Source: Rhizobium sp. (GTDB lineage: Bacteria; Pseudomonadota; Gammaproteobacteria; Burkholderiales; Thiobacillaceae). From it: 64,000 nt of DNA. Position 1 is the first letter of the stretch. Each line of letters begins with the position of its first letter. The stretch covers positions 1 through 64,000 of the forward strand of contig JAIBEL010000031.1 in assembly GCA_019459285.1 (NCBI GenBank). Direction: 5' to 3'. The notes beneath the pieces are model-generated. The model worked only from the letters and a program-made list of their open reading frames with translations. It had not been told where the DNA came from and did not search any database. Below are positions 44,598 through 53,320 of the stretch, in pieces. A program made the position numbers and the translations under genes.

Positions 44598-44993
44598 TTA
44601 GAAGCTGATCACGACGTCTTGCTCGGCCATGAGATTCGCCATCTCATCGACGGAAAGCACCGTCACATCCACAATCAGGTCGTCTTCGGTCAGACCACGC
44701 GCATCCATCGACGCCTGGTCGACATAGAGCTTCTCGATGTCGTACCCTTCCAGCGCACGGTAGGTCTTGGAGAAATCCTTGACCTCGATGCCCTTGGTGT
44801 CGATGCCCTTCATCAGCTGGAAGACACCGTCATCGGTGAACACCAGACTGACGTCCTGATCGAAGGCAGCGGTAATCAGCACCACCTCCAGGCCTTCCAG
44901 CGCATACACGGTACCGTGGGGCGCCTTGCGGTTCAGGAACATGAATTTCTTGATGATGCCGGAGCCGTCATCCATATCGTCCATATCGCTCAT
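44598..44993 (-). CDS. dsrF: DsrF, sulfur-transfer subunit
   Basis: A 131-aa TusC-like protein of the DsrEFH complex. KKFMFLNRKAPHGTVYALEGLEVVLITAAF near the start and LSVDEMANLMAEQDVVISF at the end are characteristic. The start at 44993 (MSDMDDMDD) is supported by AGGA at good spacing; a TTG five codons upstream overlaps dsrE and is less likely. The family lacks the active cysteine, and none is present here. Confidence 0.94.
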   Translation of the reverse strand: MSDMDDMDDGSGIIKKFMFLNRKAPHGTVYALEGLEVVLITAAFDQDVSLVFTDDGVFQLMKGIDTKGIEVKDFSKTYRALEGYDIEKLYVDQASMDARGLTEDDLIVDVTVLSVDEMANLMAEQDVVISF

Positions 44994-45004
44994 CTCGTTA
45001 TTCC

Positions 45005-45364
45005 TCAATCACCGAACGTCACGAGACGATCGTACTGAATACCCATTTCCACCAACTGACCCAGACCCGAGATGCGGAAGTTATCGCCGAGAACACCGTC
45101 CGTGATGCCACGGCGCTGCGCAGCAGCCACGCACACAACCAGATCCACGCCGTGGTCAGCCGCGAGCTTGGACCAGCGCGCGCCCACATTGCGATCATCC
45201 TGCGGCGGCGTCGCGAGACGTGAAGCGTTATAAACGCCATCGTGGTAGAAAAAAACACGCGGAACCTTGTGACCCTTCTCGATCGCCGTGCGGGCAAAGA
45301 GATAAGCGGTGTCACTGGCCTGATGAGAGTAAGGCCCTTCGTTTACAAGAATGCCGAATTGCAT
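45005..45364 (-). CDS. dsrE: DsrE, sulfur-transfer subunit
   Basis: A 119-aa TusD-like protein carrying the active persulfide cysteine in VDLVVCVAAAQRRGI (Cys78). It begins MQFGILVNEGPYSHQASDTAY, as in other DsrE proteins. It receives sulfur from TusA-type donors in the cytoplasm and is the catalytic part of DsrEFH. It lies 83 bp after dsrB, and a strong hairpin occupies that gap. Confidence 0.96.
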   Translation of the reverse strand: MQFGILVNEGPYSHQASDTAYLFARTAIEKGHKVPRVFFYHDGVYNASRLATPPQDDRNVGARWSKLAADHGVDLVVCVAAAQRRGITDGVLGDNFRISGLGQLVEMGIQYDRLVTFGD

Positions 45365-45411
45365 GGCTAGTTCAAACTCCGAAAAATCCAGTCATTGTTT
45401 TCGCACTTCTT

Positions 45412-45436
45412 CCCGTCGCGGCCAACCCGCGACGGG
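45412..45436 (-). promoter_or_regulatory. Strong hairpin in the dsrB-dsrE gap
   Basis: CCCGTCGCGG (45412-45421) pairs perfectly with CCGCGACGGG (45427-45436) around a 5-base loop. No T-tract follows on the minus strand, so it is more likely a 3' stabiliser of the dsrAB message or a processing point than a full terminator, because dsrE onward has no other obvious promoter. Confidence 0.6.
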
Positions 45437-45447
45437 CGCACAACATC

Positions 45448-46518
45448 TTAGAAACGGATGTGGGCAGAAGCGTTCAGGTTGGCACGGCCACCACGCCAGT
45501 TATCGATGTGATACTTGGTGAAGGGCAGGCCGGTCTTCTCGAAGAATGCGGGCCAGCCGATGCGGTCGATCCAGTCGATCATGCGCTCCCAGGGCTTGCC
45601 GTCAGCCTTGTAGGTGGCGAGGATCTTCTTGACCACTTCGCCGACCTCGGGCCAACGCGGTGCGTTGTTCGGCAGGCCAGCAGCGACCAGCTTGTGGAAG
45701 GTCGGCTTGGAGCGGGCGTTGGAATTCTTGCCGCCCACCCAGATCGCGATCTTGGAATGCTCGGGATCGTTGATCTGCATCGGGGGGCAGGGCGGGAAGC
45801 AGGCGCCGCAGCAAATGCACTTCTTCTCGTCGACTTCCAGCGAGGGCTTGCCGTTCACCAGAGCGGGACGGATCGCAGCCACCGGGCAACGTGCCACGAC
45901 GGAGGGACGCTCACACACGTTGGCAACCAGATCGTGGTTGATCTTCGGCGGCTTGGTGTGCTGAACGATGATGGCGATGTCGGCCTGGCCGCCGCAGTTG
46001 ATCTCGCAGCAGGAGGTGGACATCTTGACGCGGTTGGGCATCTCGCACTTGACGAAGTCGTCGTACAGCTCGTCCATCAGCGCCTTCACCACGCCCGAAG
46101 CGTCGGTGCCGGGGATGTCGCAGTGCAGCCAGCCCTGGGTGTGGGCAATCATGGACACCGAGTTGGCGGTACCGCCGATGGGGTAGCCCTTGTCGTTCAG
46201 CGCCTTGATCAGCGGCTCGACCTTGGAACCGTCGGCCACCATGTATTCGATGTTGGAACGCGCGGTGAAACGCACGAAACCGTCGCCGTACTGGTCAGCG
46301 ATGTCGGCCAGTTCGCGGATGGTGTAGTGGTCCATCTGACGCTGCGTGCCGGCCTTGACCGTCCAGATTTCGTCGCCGGACTCAGCGCGGTGATACAGGA
46401 CACCCGGCTTCGGATGGCTGTGGAAAGACCACTTGCCGTAGTTCTTCACCATCACGGGGTGCATGTAGGGCATCGGATCCGGTGCGCCGGATTCGATAGG
46501 CGGACGTAGTTCTGCCAT
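45448..46518 (-). CDS. dsrB: DsrB, dissimilatory sulfite reductase beta subunit (oxidative type)
   Basis: A 356-aa subunit of the siroheme/Fe-S sulfite reductase. Siroheme-cluster cysteines are in STSCCEINCGGQ, with CPVAAIRP following. The inserted ferredoxin domain has CICCGACFPPCPPMQI. It begins with the typical IESGAPDPMPYMHPVM segment. DsrAB in sulfur oxidisers converts DsrC-bound sulfur to sulfite. It lies 81 bp after dsrA. Confidence 0.97.
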   Translation of the reverse strand: MAELRPPIESGAPDPMPYMHPVMVKNYGKWSFHSHPKPGVLYHRAESGDEIWTVKAGTQRQMDHYTIRELADIADQYGDGFVRFTARSNIEYMVADGSKVEPLIKALNDKGYPIGGTANSVSMIAHTQGWLHCDIPGTDASGVVKALMDELYDDFVKCEMPNRVKMSTSCCEINCGGQADIAIIVQHTKPPKINHDLVANVCERPSVVARCPVAAIRPALVNGKPSLEVDEKKCICCGACFPPCPPMQINDPEHSKIAIWVGGKNSNARSKPTFHKLVAAGLPNNAPRWPEVGEVVKKILATYKADGKPWERMIDWIDRIGWPAFFEKTGLPFTKYHIDNWRGGRANLNASAHIRF

Positions 46519-46599
46519 GTTTTATCTCCAACTGATTTAATGCACGGGCCCCAGCACTCGCCGAGGCCCGCCCTATGCGAAACAGGTACAGCGCGAAAC

Positions 46600-47901
46600 T
46601 TAAGCGGCGGACTGCTTGTACTCGTTCCACTTCTCGACTTGCTCGTCCCAGTCGTCGGAACGGAAGTACGGGTTGGAACGCGGCTCCTTGATCATGTTGG
46701 GATCAACCGGGATGTCCAGACCTTCGAGGAAGTTGGTCAGGCCGATACGCTCGATCATTTCGCCAGTACGCTCGTGCTCCAGCGCGTTTTCAGCGAAGAA
46801 GTCGAGGATGTTGCGGGCCAGCTCGTTCAGCTTCTCGAAGTCCTCGTCGGACTCGAGCTTCATGAACGGGATCACCACGGTGCCCATGGTCGCGCCGATC
46901 TTCAGCACGCCCTTGCCGCCCACCAGGATGGTCACGCCCTTGTCCACACCGGTGCGCAGGCCGCCGGGGATGACGTTCAGGCAGTGCATGCAGCGCACGC
47001 AGTTCTTGTTGTCGATGCACAGGGTGTTGCCGTCGCCCAGATTGGCGGCAGACACGTGCTCGCTGGCCTTGAACTTGTCGCTGGCAACCAGGGTGATCGC
47101 CTTGGTCGGGCACTTGCTGATCACGTCATTGACCAGATCGTTCATGCCGTGGGCCTTGTAGTACTCCTGCACCAGCTTCTCGTCGACGCGGATGTTGTCG
47201 CGCCAGGTGCCGATGGTGGCCATGTCGGAACGCTGGATGGCGTTGACGCAGTCGTTACCGCAGCCGGAGAACTTGAACTTGAACTTGTAGGGCAGGGACG
47301 GGCGGTGCATGTCGTCCAGGTTGTTGTTGATGACGGTACGCAGCGCCTTGGCTTCATCGAAGCAGGAATGCTCGCAACGGGCCGCGCCGACGCAGGACAT
47401 CGAGGTGCGCAGCGCCGGGCCGGCACCACCGAGATCGAAGCCCATTTCATTGAATTCGTCGAAGGCCTTCTGGACGTTTTCGGTCTTGATGCCCTGGAAC
47501 ATGATGTCGCCGGACTGGCCATGGAAAGCGATCAGGCCCGAGCCGCCGGTAGCCGACCAGACGTCGCACATCTTGCGCAGCAGATCGGAGGTGTAGTGCA
47601 TGCCTGCGGGCGGTTGCACGCGCAGGGTGTGGAATTCGGCAGCCTCAGGGAACAGCGGCTGGTGGTTTTCGTCCTTCAGCTCGGTGAAACGCGGGATCAC
47701 ACCGCCGCCGTAGCCAAAAACGCCGACCGTACCGCCCTTCCAGTAACCGAACTTGGTCTTGTAGGACGTTTCCAGCTGACCCATCAGGTCAACCATCATG
47801 TCGTTGTCCTTAGCCAGACGCTTGAGACCGGTCACGAAGCTCGGCCACGGGCCTTTCTCGAGCTCGTCCAGATTGGGCGTATCAATCATCTTCTTTGCCA
47901 T
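46600..47901 (-). CDS. dsrA: DsrA, dissimilatory sulfite reductase alpha subunit (oxidative type)
   Basis: A 433-aa catalytic subunit. Active siroheme-[4Fe-4S] ligands are in SCVGAARCEHSC and SGCGNDC. The ferredoxin insertion is CIDNKNCVRCMHCLNVIP. The sequence and the presence of dsrEFH and dsrL mark it as the reverse, sulfur-oxidising type. It is the first gene of the leftward dsr operon with an AGGAGA site before the ATG at 47901. A 373-bp divergent region separates it from a rightward operon. Confidence 0.98.
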   Translation of the reverse strand: MAKKMIDTPNLDELEKGPWPSFVTGLKRLAKDNDMMVDLMGQLETSYKTKFGYWKGGTVGVFGYGGGVIPRFTELKDENHQPLFPEAAEFHTLRVQPPAGMHYTSDLLRKMCDVWSATGGSGLIAFHGQSGDIMFQGIKTENVQKAFDEFNEMGFDLGGAGPALRTSMSCVGAARCEHSCFDEAKALRTVINNNLDDMHRPSLPYKFKFKFSGCGNDCVNAIQRSDMATIGTWRDNIRVDEKLVQEYYKAHGMNDLVNDVISKCPTKAITLVASDKFKASEHVSAANLGDGNTLCIDNKNCVRCMHCLNVIPGGLRTGVDKGVTILVGGKGVLKIGATMGTVVIPFMKLESDEDFEKLNELARNILDFFAENALEHERTGEMIERIGLTNFLEGLDIPVDPNMIKEPRSNPYFRSDDWDEQVEKWNEYKQSAA

Positions 47902-48274
47902 AGTTTTCTCTCCTAGAACATTTCGAAATGCCCGCTCAGCCGACAGCTCAACGGTATCCCATCATCGTATTGAGTTGACGATCGCATCACCATCATTCTC
48001 ATGGGTAAAACGATTACTCCATCACGGTAGGTCCCAACCTACCCAAAAGGAGTAGGCCACTTTCCCCAACGCGGTAATGCCCCATCTAGGCAAAGGGTGA
48101 GACATTACGTGGCCGCCACAGGAATCAATAAGAGTATTAAAATATTGTTGCAAACGCAAGCCCCTGTGCCAAACAGGGTTGAAATGGTACGCAACATCCT
48201 TATTAAAGCAAGGTTCGCTTGTGTTGCCGTGCAACGCATCCATATCAAATTGAAGCAACACGGATCGAGATTCC
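47902..48274. promoter_or_regulatory. dsr operon divergent control region
   Basis: A 373-bp AT-richer region between dsrA and the rightward 73-aa gene. It must contain both promoters. A perfect inverted repeat, GGTAGGT then 4 bases then ACCTACC, lies at 48026-48043, about 125 bp before dsrA. No start sites could be fixed. Confidence 0.6.
48026..48043. promoter_or_regulatory. Palindrome upstream of dsrA (candidate operator)
   Basis: A 7-bp perfect inverted repeat, GGTAGGT/ACCTACC, with a 4-bp spacer. It is not followed by a T-tract on either strand, so an operator is more likely than a terminator. No matching regulator gene is adjacent. Confidence 0.45.
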
Positions 48275-48496
48275 ATGCCTGAGATCACTTCACTAGACAA
48301 GTTGCGACTCCCCTTCGGTGGCCAGGAAATCGAATTCCAGCACCTCACCCACGAATCGGGAGGGGTGCCGTTTTTACGTATCCGCATACGCGAAAACAAG
48401 CGCTTCACCATTTTTGACGTCGACCCGGTCAGCGCGCAGAAGTGGGCCGATGTGATGCAGGCATGGGCCAAGGACCATGCGGGAGATGCGCCGTGA
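48275..48496 (+). CDS. Small conserved-looking protein of unknown function (73 aa)
   Basis: A 73-aa protein, start ATG at 48275, with mixed alpha/beta character: a strand-rich GGVPFLRIRIRENKRFTIFD and a final helix SAQKWADVMQAWAKDH. No cysteine, signal or membrane segment. Its stop overlaps the start of the Cas6-like gene (GTGA at 48493-48496), so the two are translationally coupled. Its position beside dsrA suggests a sulfur-oxidation-linked role, but I do not recognise a family. Confidence 0.75.
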   Translation: MPEITSLDKLRLPFGGQEIEFQHLTHESGGVPFLRIRIRENKRFTIFDVDPVSAQKWADVMQAWAKDHAGDAP

Positions 48497-49152
48497 ACTG
48501 GGCAGGCTGGCCTGAGAACAAGCCCGAAACGTACACGCCGCACATGATCGACCTGCAATTCGATCTCGTCGGCACGACCATTCCCGCAGACAATGCGCAA
48601 TTGCTCGCCGATGCGTTGCAGCGTCTCCTTCCATGGCTGGGCGAGGATGGCGAAGCCGGCATCCAGCACCTGAAAGGGGCGGAAACCAACAGCGGGGATG
48701 CCACGCTCAACATCAATCGGCGCACCAAGCTGTATGTACGGGTGCCCAAGGTGCGACTCGACGACATGCAGCAATTGGTCGGGCAGACGCTCGACCTGGC
48801 GGGTCACAGCCTTCAGATCGGCAGTTTCAAGACGCGCGAGTTTACGGCCTTTGCCAACATCTATGCGCACTTCGTTGACACGGGTGGCGCCACTGAAGAA
48901 CAATTCGTGCAGGACGTGATGCGCGAACTGGACGGTCATTTCCAGTTGCGTTGCGGATTTATCTGCGGCAAGCGGCAAACCCTGCAAAGCACATCCGGCC
49001 CGATCCACGGCTATAGTCTGATGCTGCACGACGTCCCGCCGCACAAGTCCCTGCAACTGCAGGACGAGGGCATGGGACGCAACCGTTTGTTAGGCTGCGG
49101 GATTTTCATCCCGCACAAATCCATCGCGCCGGTGATGCCGGCGAACCATTGA
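48493..49152 (+). CDS. Cas6/Cmx6-like (type I-MYXAN) protein without a CRISPR locus
   Basis: A 219-aa protein starting at GTG 48493, coupled to the upstream 73-aa gene. It resembles the Cas6/Cmx6 family of CRISPR RNA endonucleases: two RAMP-like halves (IDLQFDLVGTTIPADN; LQIGSFKTREFTAFANIYAHF) and a glycine-rich C-terminal loop GMGRNRLLGCGIFIPHKSI typical of Cas6. No other cas gene or repeat array is in the window. Genes of this kind seem to accompany dsr loci in sulfur oxidisers, so the protein may process another RNA or have lost that role. Assigned by motif recall. Confidence 0.7.
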   Translation: MNWAGWPENKPETYTPHMIDLQFDLVGTTIPADNAQLLADALQRLLPWLGEDGEAGIQHLKGAETNSGDATLNINRRTKLYVRVPKVRLDDMQQLVGQTLDLAGHSLQIGSFKTREFTAFANIYAHFVDTGGATEEQFVQDVMRELDGHFQLRCGFICGKRQTLQSTSGPIHGYSLMLHDVPPHKSLQLQDEGMGRNRLLGCGIFIPHKSIAPVMPANH

Positions 49153-49210
49153 ACCCAGCGCCGGTGGTTCCGGTAAATCTTTAAACTTGACCAACCCGAA
49201 AGGAGAAAAC

Positions 49211-49543
49211 ATGTCTTATGTAGTAAATGGCGAAGAGCTCGAGACCGGCGAAGAGGACTTCCTGCTGGAAGCCAATTTCAGCGACGACGTCCCCCCGGTC
49301 ATTGCCGCGGCTGAAAAAATCACGCTGACCGACGAGCACTGGACAGTCATCAATTTCATGCGCGAGAAGTACAAGGAAGATGGCTCAACCCCCAACTTCC
49401 GCAATATGCTTGCCGAAATGGATGAACTGCACCCGGGCACCGACTGGAAGAAAAAGCTGTATGAGCTCTTCCCCAACCAGCCCGCACGTCAGTCGGCCCG
49501 CGTTGCCGGCCTGACCAAGCCTTACGGCAAGGGCGGCTACTGA
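49211..49543 (+). CDS. Cysteine-free DsrC/TusE-family paralogue
   Basis: A 110-aa DsrC-fold protein (ITLTDEHWTVINFMREKYKED; WKKKLYELFPNQPARQSARVAGLTKPYGKGGY). The C-terminal arm aligns with DsrC, but both redox cysteines are replaced, and the whole protein has no cysteine. It therefore cannot carry sulfur as DsrC does. Such proteins are grouped as RspA-type or regulatory DsrC homologues. The ATG at 49211 has an AGGAGA site. It follows the Cas6-like gene and precedes a sulfurtransferase gene. Confidence 0.88.
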   Translation: MSYVVNGEELETGEEDFLLEANFSDDVPPVIAAAEKITLTDEHWTVINFMREKYKEDGSTPNFRNMLAEMDELHPGTDWKKKLYELFPNQPARQSARVAGLTKPYGKGGY

Positions 49544-49624
49544 TACCCGTCAGAAGCAACATCAAAGCGGGCAGTGTATTTCGCGCTGCCCGCTTTTCTC
49601 CAGGTCCCTCTCGCAGCCCCAACC

Positions 49625-50473
49625 ATGTTTTCCAATACCCTCGTTACTACTGAAGACCTGGCCACGCATCTGAACGATCCGAACTGGGTCATTCTGGACT
49701 GCCGCTTCACCCTCACTGATACCGAGGCAGGTCGCCAAGCGTACGAGAAAGCACATATCCCGGGTGCACGTTATGTGCATCTGGACAACGATCTCTCCGC
49801 CCCCGTCGGCGAAACCACCGGGCGGCACCCGCTGCCCGATCCGCACGCGCTGACCGAAAAGCTCCGCGCGTGGGGTGTGGGGGTCAACAAGCAGGTCGTG
49901 GTATACGACGACAGCTATGGCGCCATGGCCGGGCGGCTGTGGTGGATGTTGCGCTGGCTCGGCCATCCGGGCGTGGCCTTGCTGGATGGCGGCTACCCGA
50001 AATGGTTGCGCGAAAAGCGCCCGGTTGACGCCGACATCCCGACGCCCCACAAAGGCGCGTGTGCCTGCCTGCCCGAACCCACACAGATCGTGGCGGCGAA
50101 CGAAGTTCTGCGCGCGTCGCAAACCGGCGAACAGCTCATCCTCGATGCGCGTCCCGATCGCCGCTTCTCCGGCGAGTTCGAGCCGCTCGACCCGGTGGCC
50201 GGCCATGTGCCTGGCGCCATCAACTACCCCTTCGACGAGAACCTCGACGTGGATGGAACCTTCCTGCCGCCCGAGGCGCTGCGCGAGAACTACCAGGCCC
50301 TGCTGAAAGGCAAACCGGCCTGGCAGGTCATCCACATGTGCGGCTCCGGCGTCACCGCCTGTCATAACGTACTGGCGATGGAAATCGCCGGCCTTCCCGG
50401 TTCACGGCTTTACCCCGGCTCGTGGAGCGAGTGGATCACCGATCCCACCCACCCGGTAGCCACAGGAGAATAA
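49625..50473 (+). CDS. Two-domain rhodanese/3-mercaptopyruvate sulfurtransferase
   Basis: A 282-aa sulfurtransferase with tandem rhodanese domains. The N-terminal domain (VILDCRFTLTDTEAGRQAY) is non-catalytic. The C-terminal domain carries the active Cys239 in the loop CGSGVTA, the form typical of mercaptopyruvate sulfurtransferases (SseA-like), and begins LILDARPDRRF. It transfers sulfane sulfur to cyanide or protein thiols; with the neighbouring dsr genes it may feed persulfide sulfur to the pathway. The start is the ATG at 49625. Confidence 0.9.
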   Translation: MFSNTLVTTEDLATHLNDPNWVILDCRFTLTDTEAGRQAYEKAHIPGARYVHLDNDLSAPVGETTGRHPLPDPHALTEKLRAWGVGVNKQVVVYDDSYGAMAGRLWWMLRWLGHPGVALLDGGYPKWLREKRPVDADIPTPHKGACACLPEPTQIVAANEVLRASQTGEQLILDARPDRRFSGEFEPLDPVAGHVPGAINYPFDENLDVDGTFLPPEALRENYQALLKGKPAWQVIHMCGSGVTACHNVLAMEIAGLPGSRLYPGSWSEWITDPTHPVATGE

Positions 50474-50475
50474 TC

Positions 50476-51096
50476 ATGGCCATGCCCATCCGCGTCAAAA
50501 CTGTCTGGTTCAAGAAGGACGGCGAGCGCAGCGCCGAAGAGATCGCCACAGCGGTCGCCACCACCACCTGGCGTGTCGCCGACAAGGCCGTGGACAACCT
50601 CGGCAGAGAGAACTACGATATCATCACGCCGGCGCGTGGCTTCAAGCTGATCGCCGAATTTCTCGCCTTCCTGGTGCATTACTGCGACCGCATGGCCTAC
50701 GCAACGCTGACGCCCGAGCGCCGCACCGCGGTATTGCAGGCGGTCGCCAACCGGCTCGGCGAGGTGATGGAAGAGAACATCATCAGCGTGGTCGGCCCCG
50801 ACCCCAGCCGCAACTTCAAGGCCGAGTTCATCGATTTCCTCAACCGTCGTTTCAACGATTACGCCGAGTTCGAGTTCCCCGACGACGAAAAGGCCAGCTT
50901 CCCCGCATTACGATTCCTCGGCCTGCAGATCCGTGACGAAATGGGCGACAGCGACAAGACCTGGATCATGGACCAGATCATGGATATCGAAATGCCCGAG
51001 ATGATGGGCACGGTGCGCAAGAGCTTCAAGGGCCTGCTGTCCGCCGCGCCGGTCAAGCGCGGCTTTGGCTCGCCCGACATGCTGCCTCCGGAATAA
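50476..51096 (+). CDS. Hypothetical helical protein (206 aa)
   Basis: A 206-aa soluble protein starting at ATG 50476 with an AGGAGA site, 2 bp after the sulfurtransferase stop. It is predicted to be largely helical, with a single cysteine (HYCDRMAY) and no signal or membrane segment. I do not recognise a family. Its tight spacing to the sulfurtransferase and the TauD-like gene (8 bp) shows it belongs to that operon. Confidence 0.8.
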   Translation: MAMPIRVKTVWFKKDGERSAEEIATAVATTTWRVADKAVDNLGRENYDIITPARGFKLIAEFLAFLVHYCDRMAYATLTPERRTAVLQAVANRLGEVMEENIISVVGPDPSRNFKAEFIDFLNRRFNDYAEFEFPDDEKASFPALRFLGLQIRDEMGDSDKTWIMDQIMDIEMPEMMGTVRKSFKGLLSAAPVKRGFGSPDMLPPE

Positions 51097-51104
51097 GGCG
51101 CAAC

Positions 51105-52019
51105 ATGGCGAATTCGCCTTTCGATCTTGGCAACGAAAGCGGCTACCGTGTCTGGCGAGATGCCCGGCTTGCCGCTTATCCGCGCAGGATCGACGAACTG
51201 GTCGTGCCCTTGGCCGATCCACGCCATCTCAGCGCGGACGAAACAGACGCGATCGAGGCGTGCTGCGCGCGCGCCAACATGGCCATCTACAGCGCACCGC
51301 ACCAGCCTGCCGCCGACAAGTCGATCCCGCATCGATTGGCACAACAACTCGGCCTTGCCCGCCTCGAAGGCAACTACCTGGCCGATGAAGACGGACTTTC
51401 CAGCATCACCCCTGCCAGCAACGAAGGCTGCAGCGTGCGTGGCGACTTCATTCCCTATACCCACAAACCGATCAACTGGCATACCGACGGCTACTACAAC
51501 GCGCTCGACTGCCGCATTCTCGGCATGACGCTGCATTGCGTGCAGGATGCCGAATCCGGCGGCGAGAATGCCCTGCTCGACCACGAAATCGCCTACATCC
51601 AGTTGCGCGATGCCAATCCCGATTATGTTGCCGCGCTGATGCAACCCGACGCGATGACCATCCCTGCACGCATGGACGAGGACAACGTCGCCCGCCCGGA
51701 ACAGAGCGGTCCGGTGTTCGCTGTCGATCCCGACGAAGGTTTTCTCACCATGCGCTATACCGCACGCACCCGTTCGATCGTGTGGAAGGGTGACACGATC
51801 ACGCAGGCCGCGGTCAGGGCGCTGGCCGACATACTCGCCGGCTCGGAATACATTCTCACCGCCCGCCTCCTCCCCGGCATGGGGCTCATCTGCAACAACG
51901 TACTGCACACCCGCAACGGATTCTCCGATTCTCCCGGCCACCGTCGTCTGCTCTATCGCGGACGCTACTATGATCGCCTGCGCTTCGATCTGAACACCCG
52001 TCCCGCACGCGCCGCTTAG
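51105..52019 (+). CDS. TauD/TfdA-family Fe(II)/2-oxoglutarate-dependent oxygenase
   Basis: A 304-aa protein. The iron-binding facial triad is suggested by His126-Thr-Asp128 (NWHTDGYYN) and the distal His268 (NNVLHTRNGF). A following RRLLYRGRYYDRLRF supplies the 2-oxoglutarate arginine. TauD relatives hydroxylate sulfonates or other small acids, but the overall sequence is divergent from TauD itself, so the substrate is unknown. It lies at the end of the rightward operon before hemA. Confidence 0.8.
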   Translation: MANSPFDLGNESGYRVWRDARLAAYPRRIDELVVPLADPRHLSADETDAIEACCARANMAIYSAPHQPAADKSIPHRLAQQLGLARLEGNYLADEDGLSSITPASNEGCSVRGDFIPYTHKPINWHTDGYYNALDCRILGMTLHCVQDAESGGENALLDHEIAYIQLRDANPDYVAALMQPDAMTIPARMDEDNVARPEQSGPVFAVDPDEGFLTMRYTARTRSIVWKGDTITQAAVRALADILAGSEYILTARLLPGMGLICNNVLHTRNGFSDSPGHRRLLYRGRYYDRLRFDLNTRPARAA

Positions 52020-52069
52020 GCGGCGGGTAAAGTAAAATAGCGGTCTTCATTTTTCGGCCATCTGCCGTC

Positions 52070-53320
52070 ATGCAGCTTCTCACCCTCGGGGTCAACCATC
52101 ACACTGCGCCGCTCGCGATCCGCGAGCAGGTGGCGTTCGGCCCCGAAAAACTGGTGCAGGCGCTGCATGAGCTGACGCAGAGCCAACGTGCATCCGAAGT
52201 CGCCATCCTGTCGACTTGCAACCGCACGGAGCTGTACGTCAACACCCCTTCCCCCGATGAAGTGACGCAATGGCTGGCTGATTTCCATCACATCGACCGT
52301 CGCGAACTCGCACCCTATCTGTATGCGCTGCCTCGTGAACAGGCGGCGCAGCATGCCTTCCGTGTCGCCGCCGGACTCGATTCGATGGTGCTGGGCGAGA
52401 CCCAGATCCTCGGGCAGATGAAACAGGCGGTACAGGCCGCCGAAGAAGCCGGCACCCTTGGCCTGCTGCTGCACAAGCTGTTCCAGCGCACCTTCTCGGT
52501 CGCCAAGGAAGTGCGCACCAGCACCGAGATCGGCGCCAATTCGGTGTCGATGGCCGCCGCCGCCGTGCGGCTCGCCGAACGCATCTTCCCCAGCATCCGG
52601 GACCAGGCCTGCCTGTTCATCGGCGCCGGCGAGATGATCGAGCTGTGCATCACCCACTTTGCTGCACAACACCCGCGCCGCATGACCGTCGCCAACCGCA
52701 CGACCGAGCGCGCCCGTCCGCTGGCCGAACGCTTCAATGCCGAGGTGATCCCGCTCACCTCGCTGCCCGACGAGTTGCCCGCCTACGACATCATCATCAC
52801 CTCCACCGCAAGCCCGCTGCCCATCCTCGGCAAGGGCATGCTCGAGCGTGCCATCAAGCAGCGCCGCCACCGCCCGATCTTCATCGTCGACCTGGCGGTG
52901 CCACGCGACGTCGAGGCCGAAGTCGCCGACATGGACGACGTCTTCCTCTACAGCGTCGACGACCTCGGCCAGGTGGTGCGCGAAGGCATGGACAATCGCG
53001 TGGCGCAGGTCGCGCAGGCCGAGGCCATCATCGAAACCAGCGTGGAAAACTTCGTGCACTGGATGGAAGGCCGCGAACTGGTGCCGCTGATCCGTTCGCT
53101 GCGCGACAATGCCGAGCGCCATCGCCGTCACGAAATCGAGAAAGCCGAGAAGGCGCTGGCACGCGGCGGCGACCCGCGTGCGATACTCGACGCGATGAGT
53201 CATGCGCTCGCCAACAAGCTGCTGCACGCCCCCACTCACGCGCTCAATCACGCCAACAGCGCCGAACGCGACCAGTTGGTCCGCCTCATCAGCCAACTCT
53301 ACGGGTTGCACCACGAATGA
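52070..53320 (+). CDS. hemA: Glutamyl-tRNA reductase
   Basis: A 416-aa enzyme making glutamate-1-semialdehyde from Glu-tRNA for tetrapyrrole synthesis. The active Cys50 lies in [11 protein letters not shown], the NADPH site is [17 protein letters not shown] near 180-196, and a C-terminal helical dimerisation domain follows. It begins [20 protein letters not shown], as the family does. It overlaps prfA by four bases (ATGA), the common hemA-prfA-prmC order. Confidence 0.98.
   Translation: MQLLTLGVNHHTAPLAIREQVAFGPEKLVQALHELTQSQRASEVAILSTCNRTELYVNTPSPDEVTQWLADFHHIDRRELAPYLYALPREQAAQHAFRVAAGLDSMVLGETQILGQMKQAVQAAEEAGTLGLLLHKLFQRTFSVAKEVRTSTEIGANSVSMAAAAVRLAERIFPSIRDQACLFIGAGEMIELCITHFAAQHPRRMTVANRTTERARPLAERFNAEVIPLTSLPDELPAYDIIITSTASPLPILGKGMLERAIKQRRHRPIFIVDLAVPRDVEAEVADMDDVFLYSVDDLGQVVREGMDNRVAQVAQAEAIIETSVENFVHWMEGRELVPLIRSLRDNAERHRRHEIEKAEKALARGGDPRAILDAMSHALANKLLHAPTHALNHANSAERDQLVRLISQLYGLHHE

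Noticed and set aside
48275-49152. A CRISPR array expected near the Cas6-like gene
   Set aside because: I looked at both flanks and found no regularly spaced direct repeats of 25-40 bp, and no cas neighbours.
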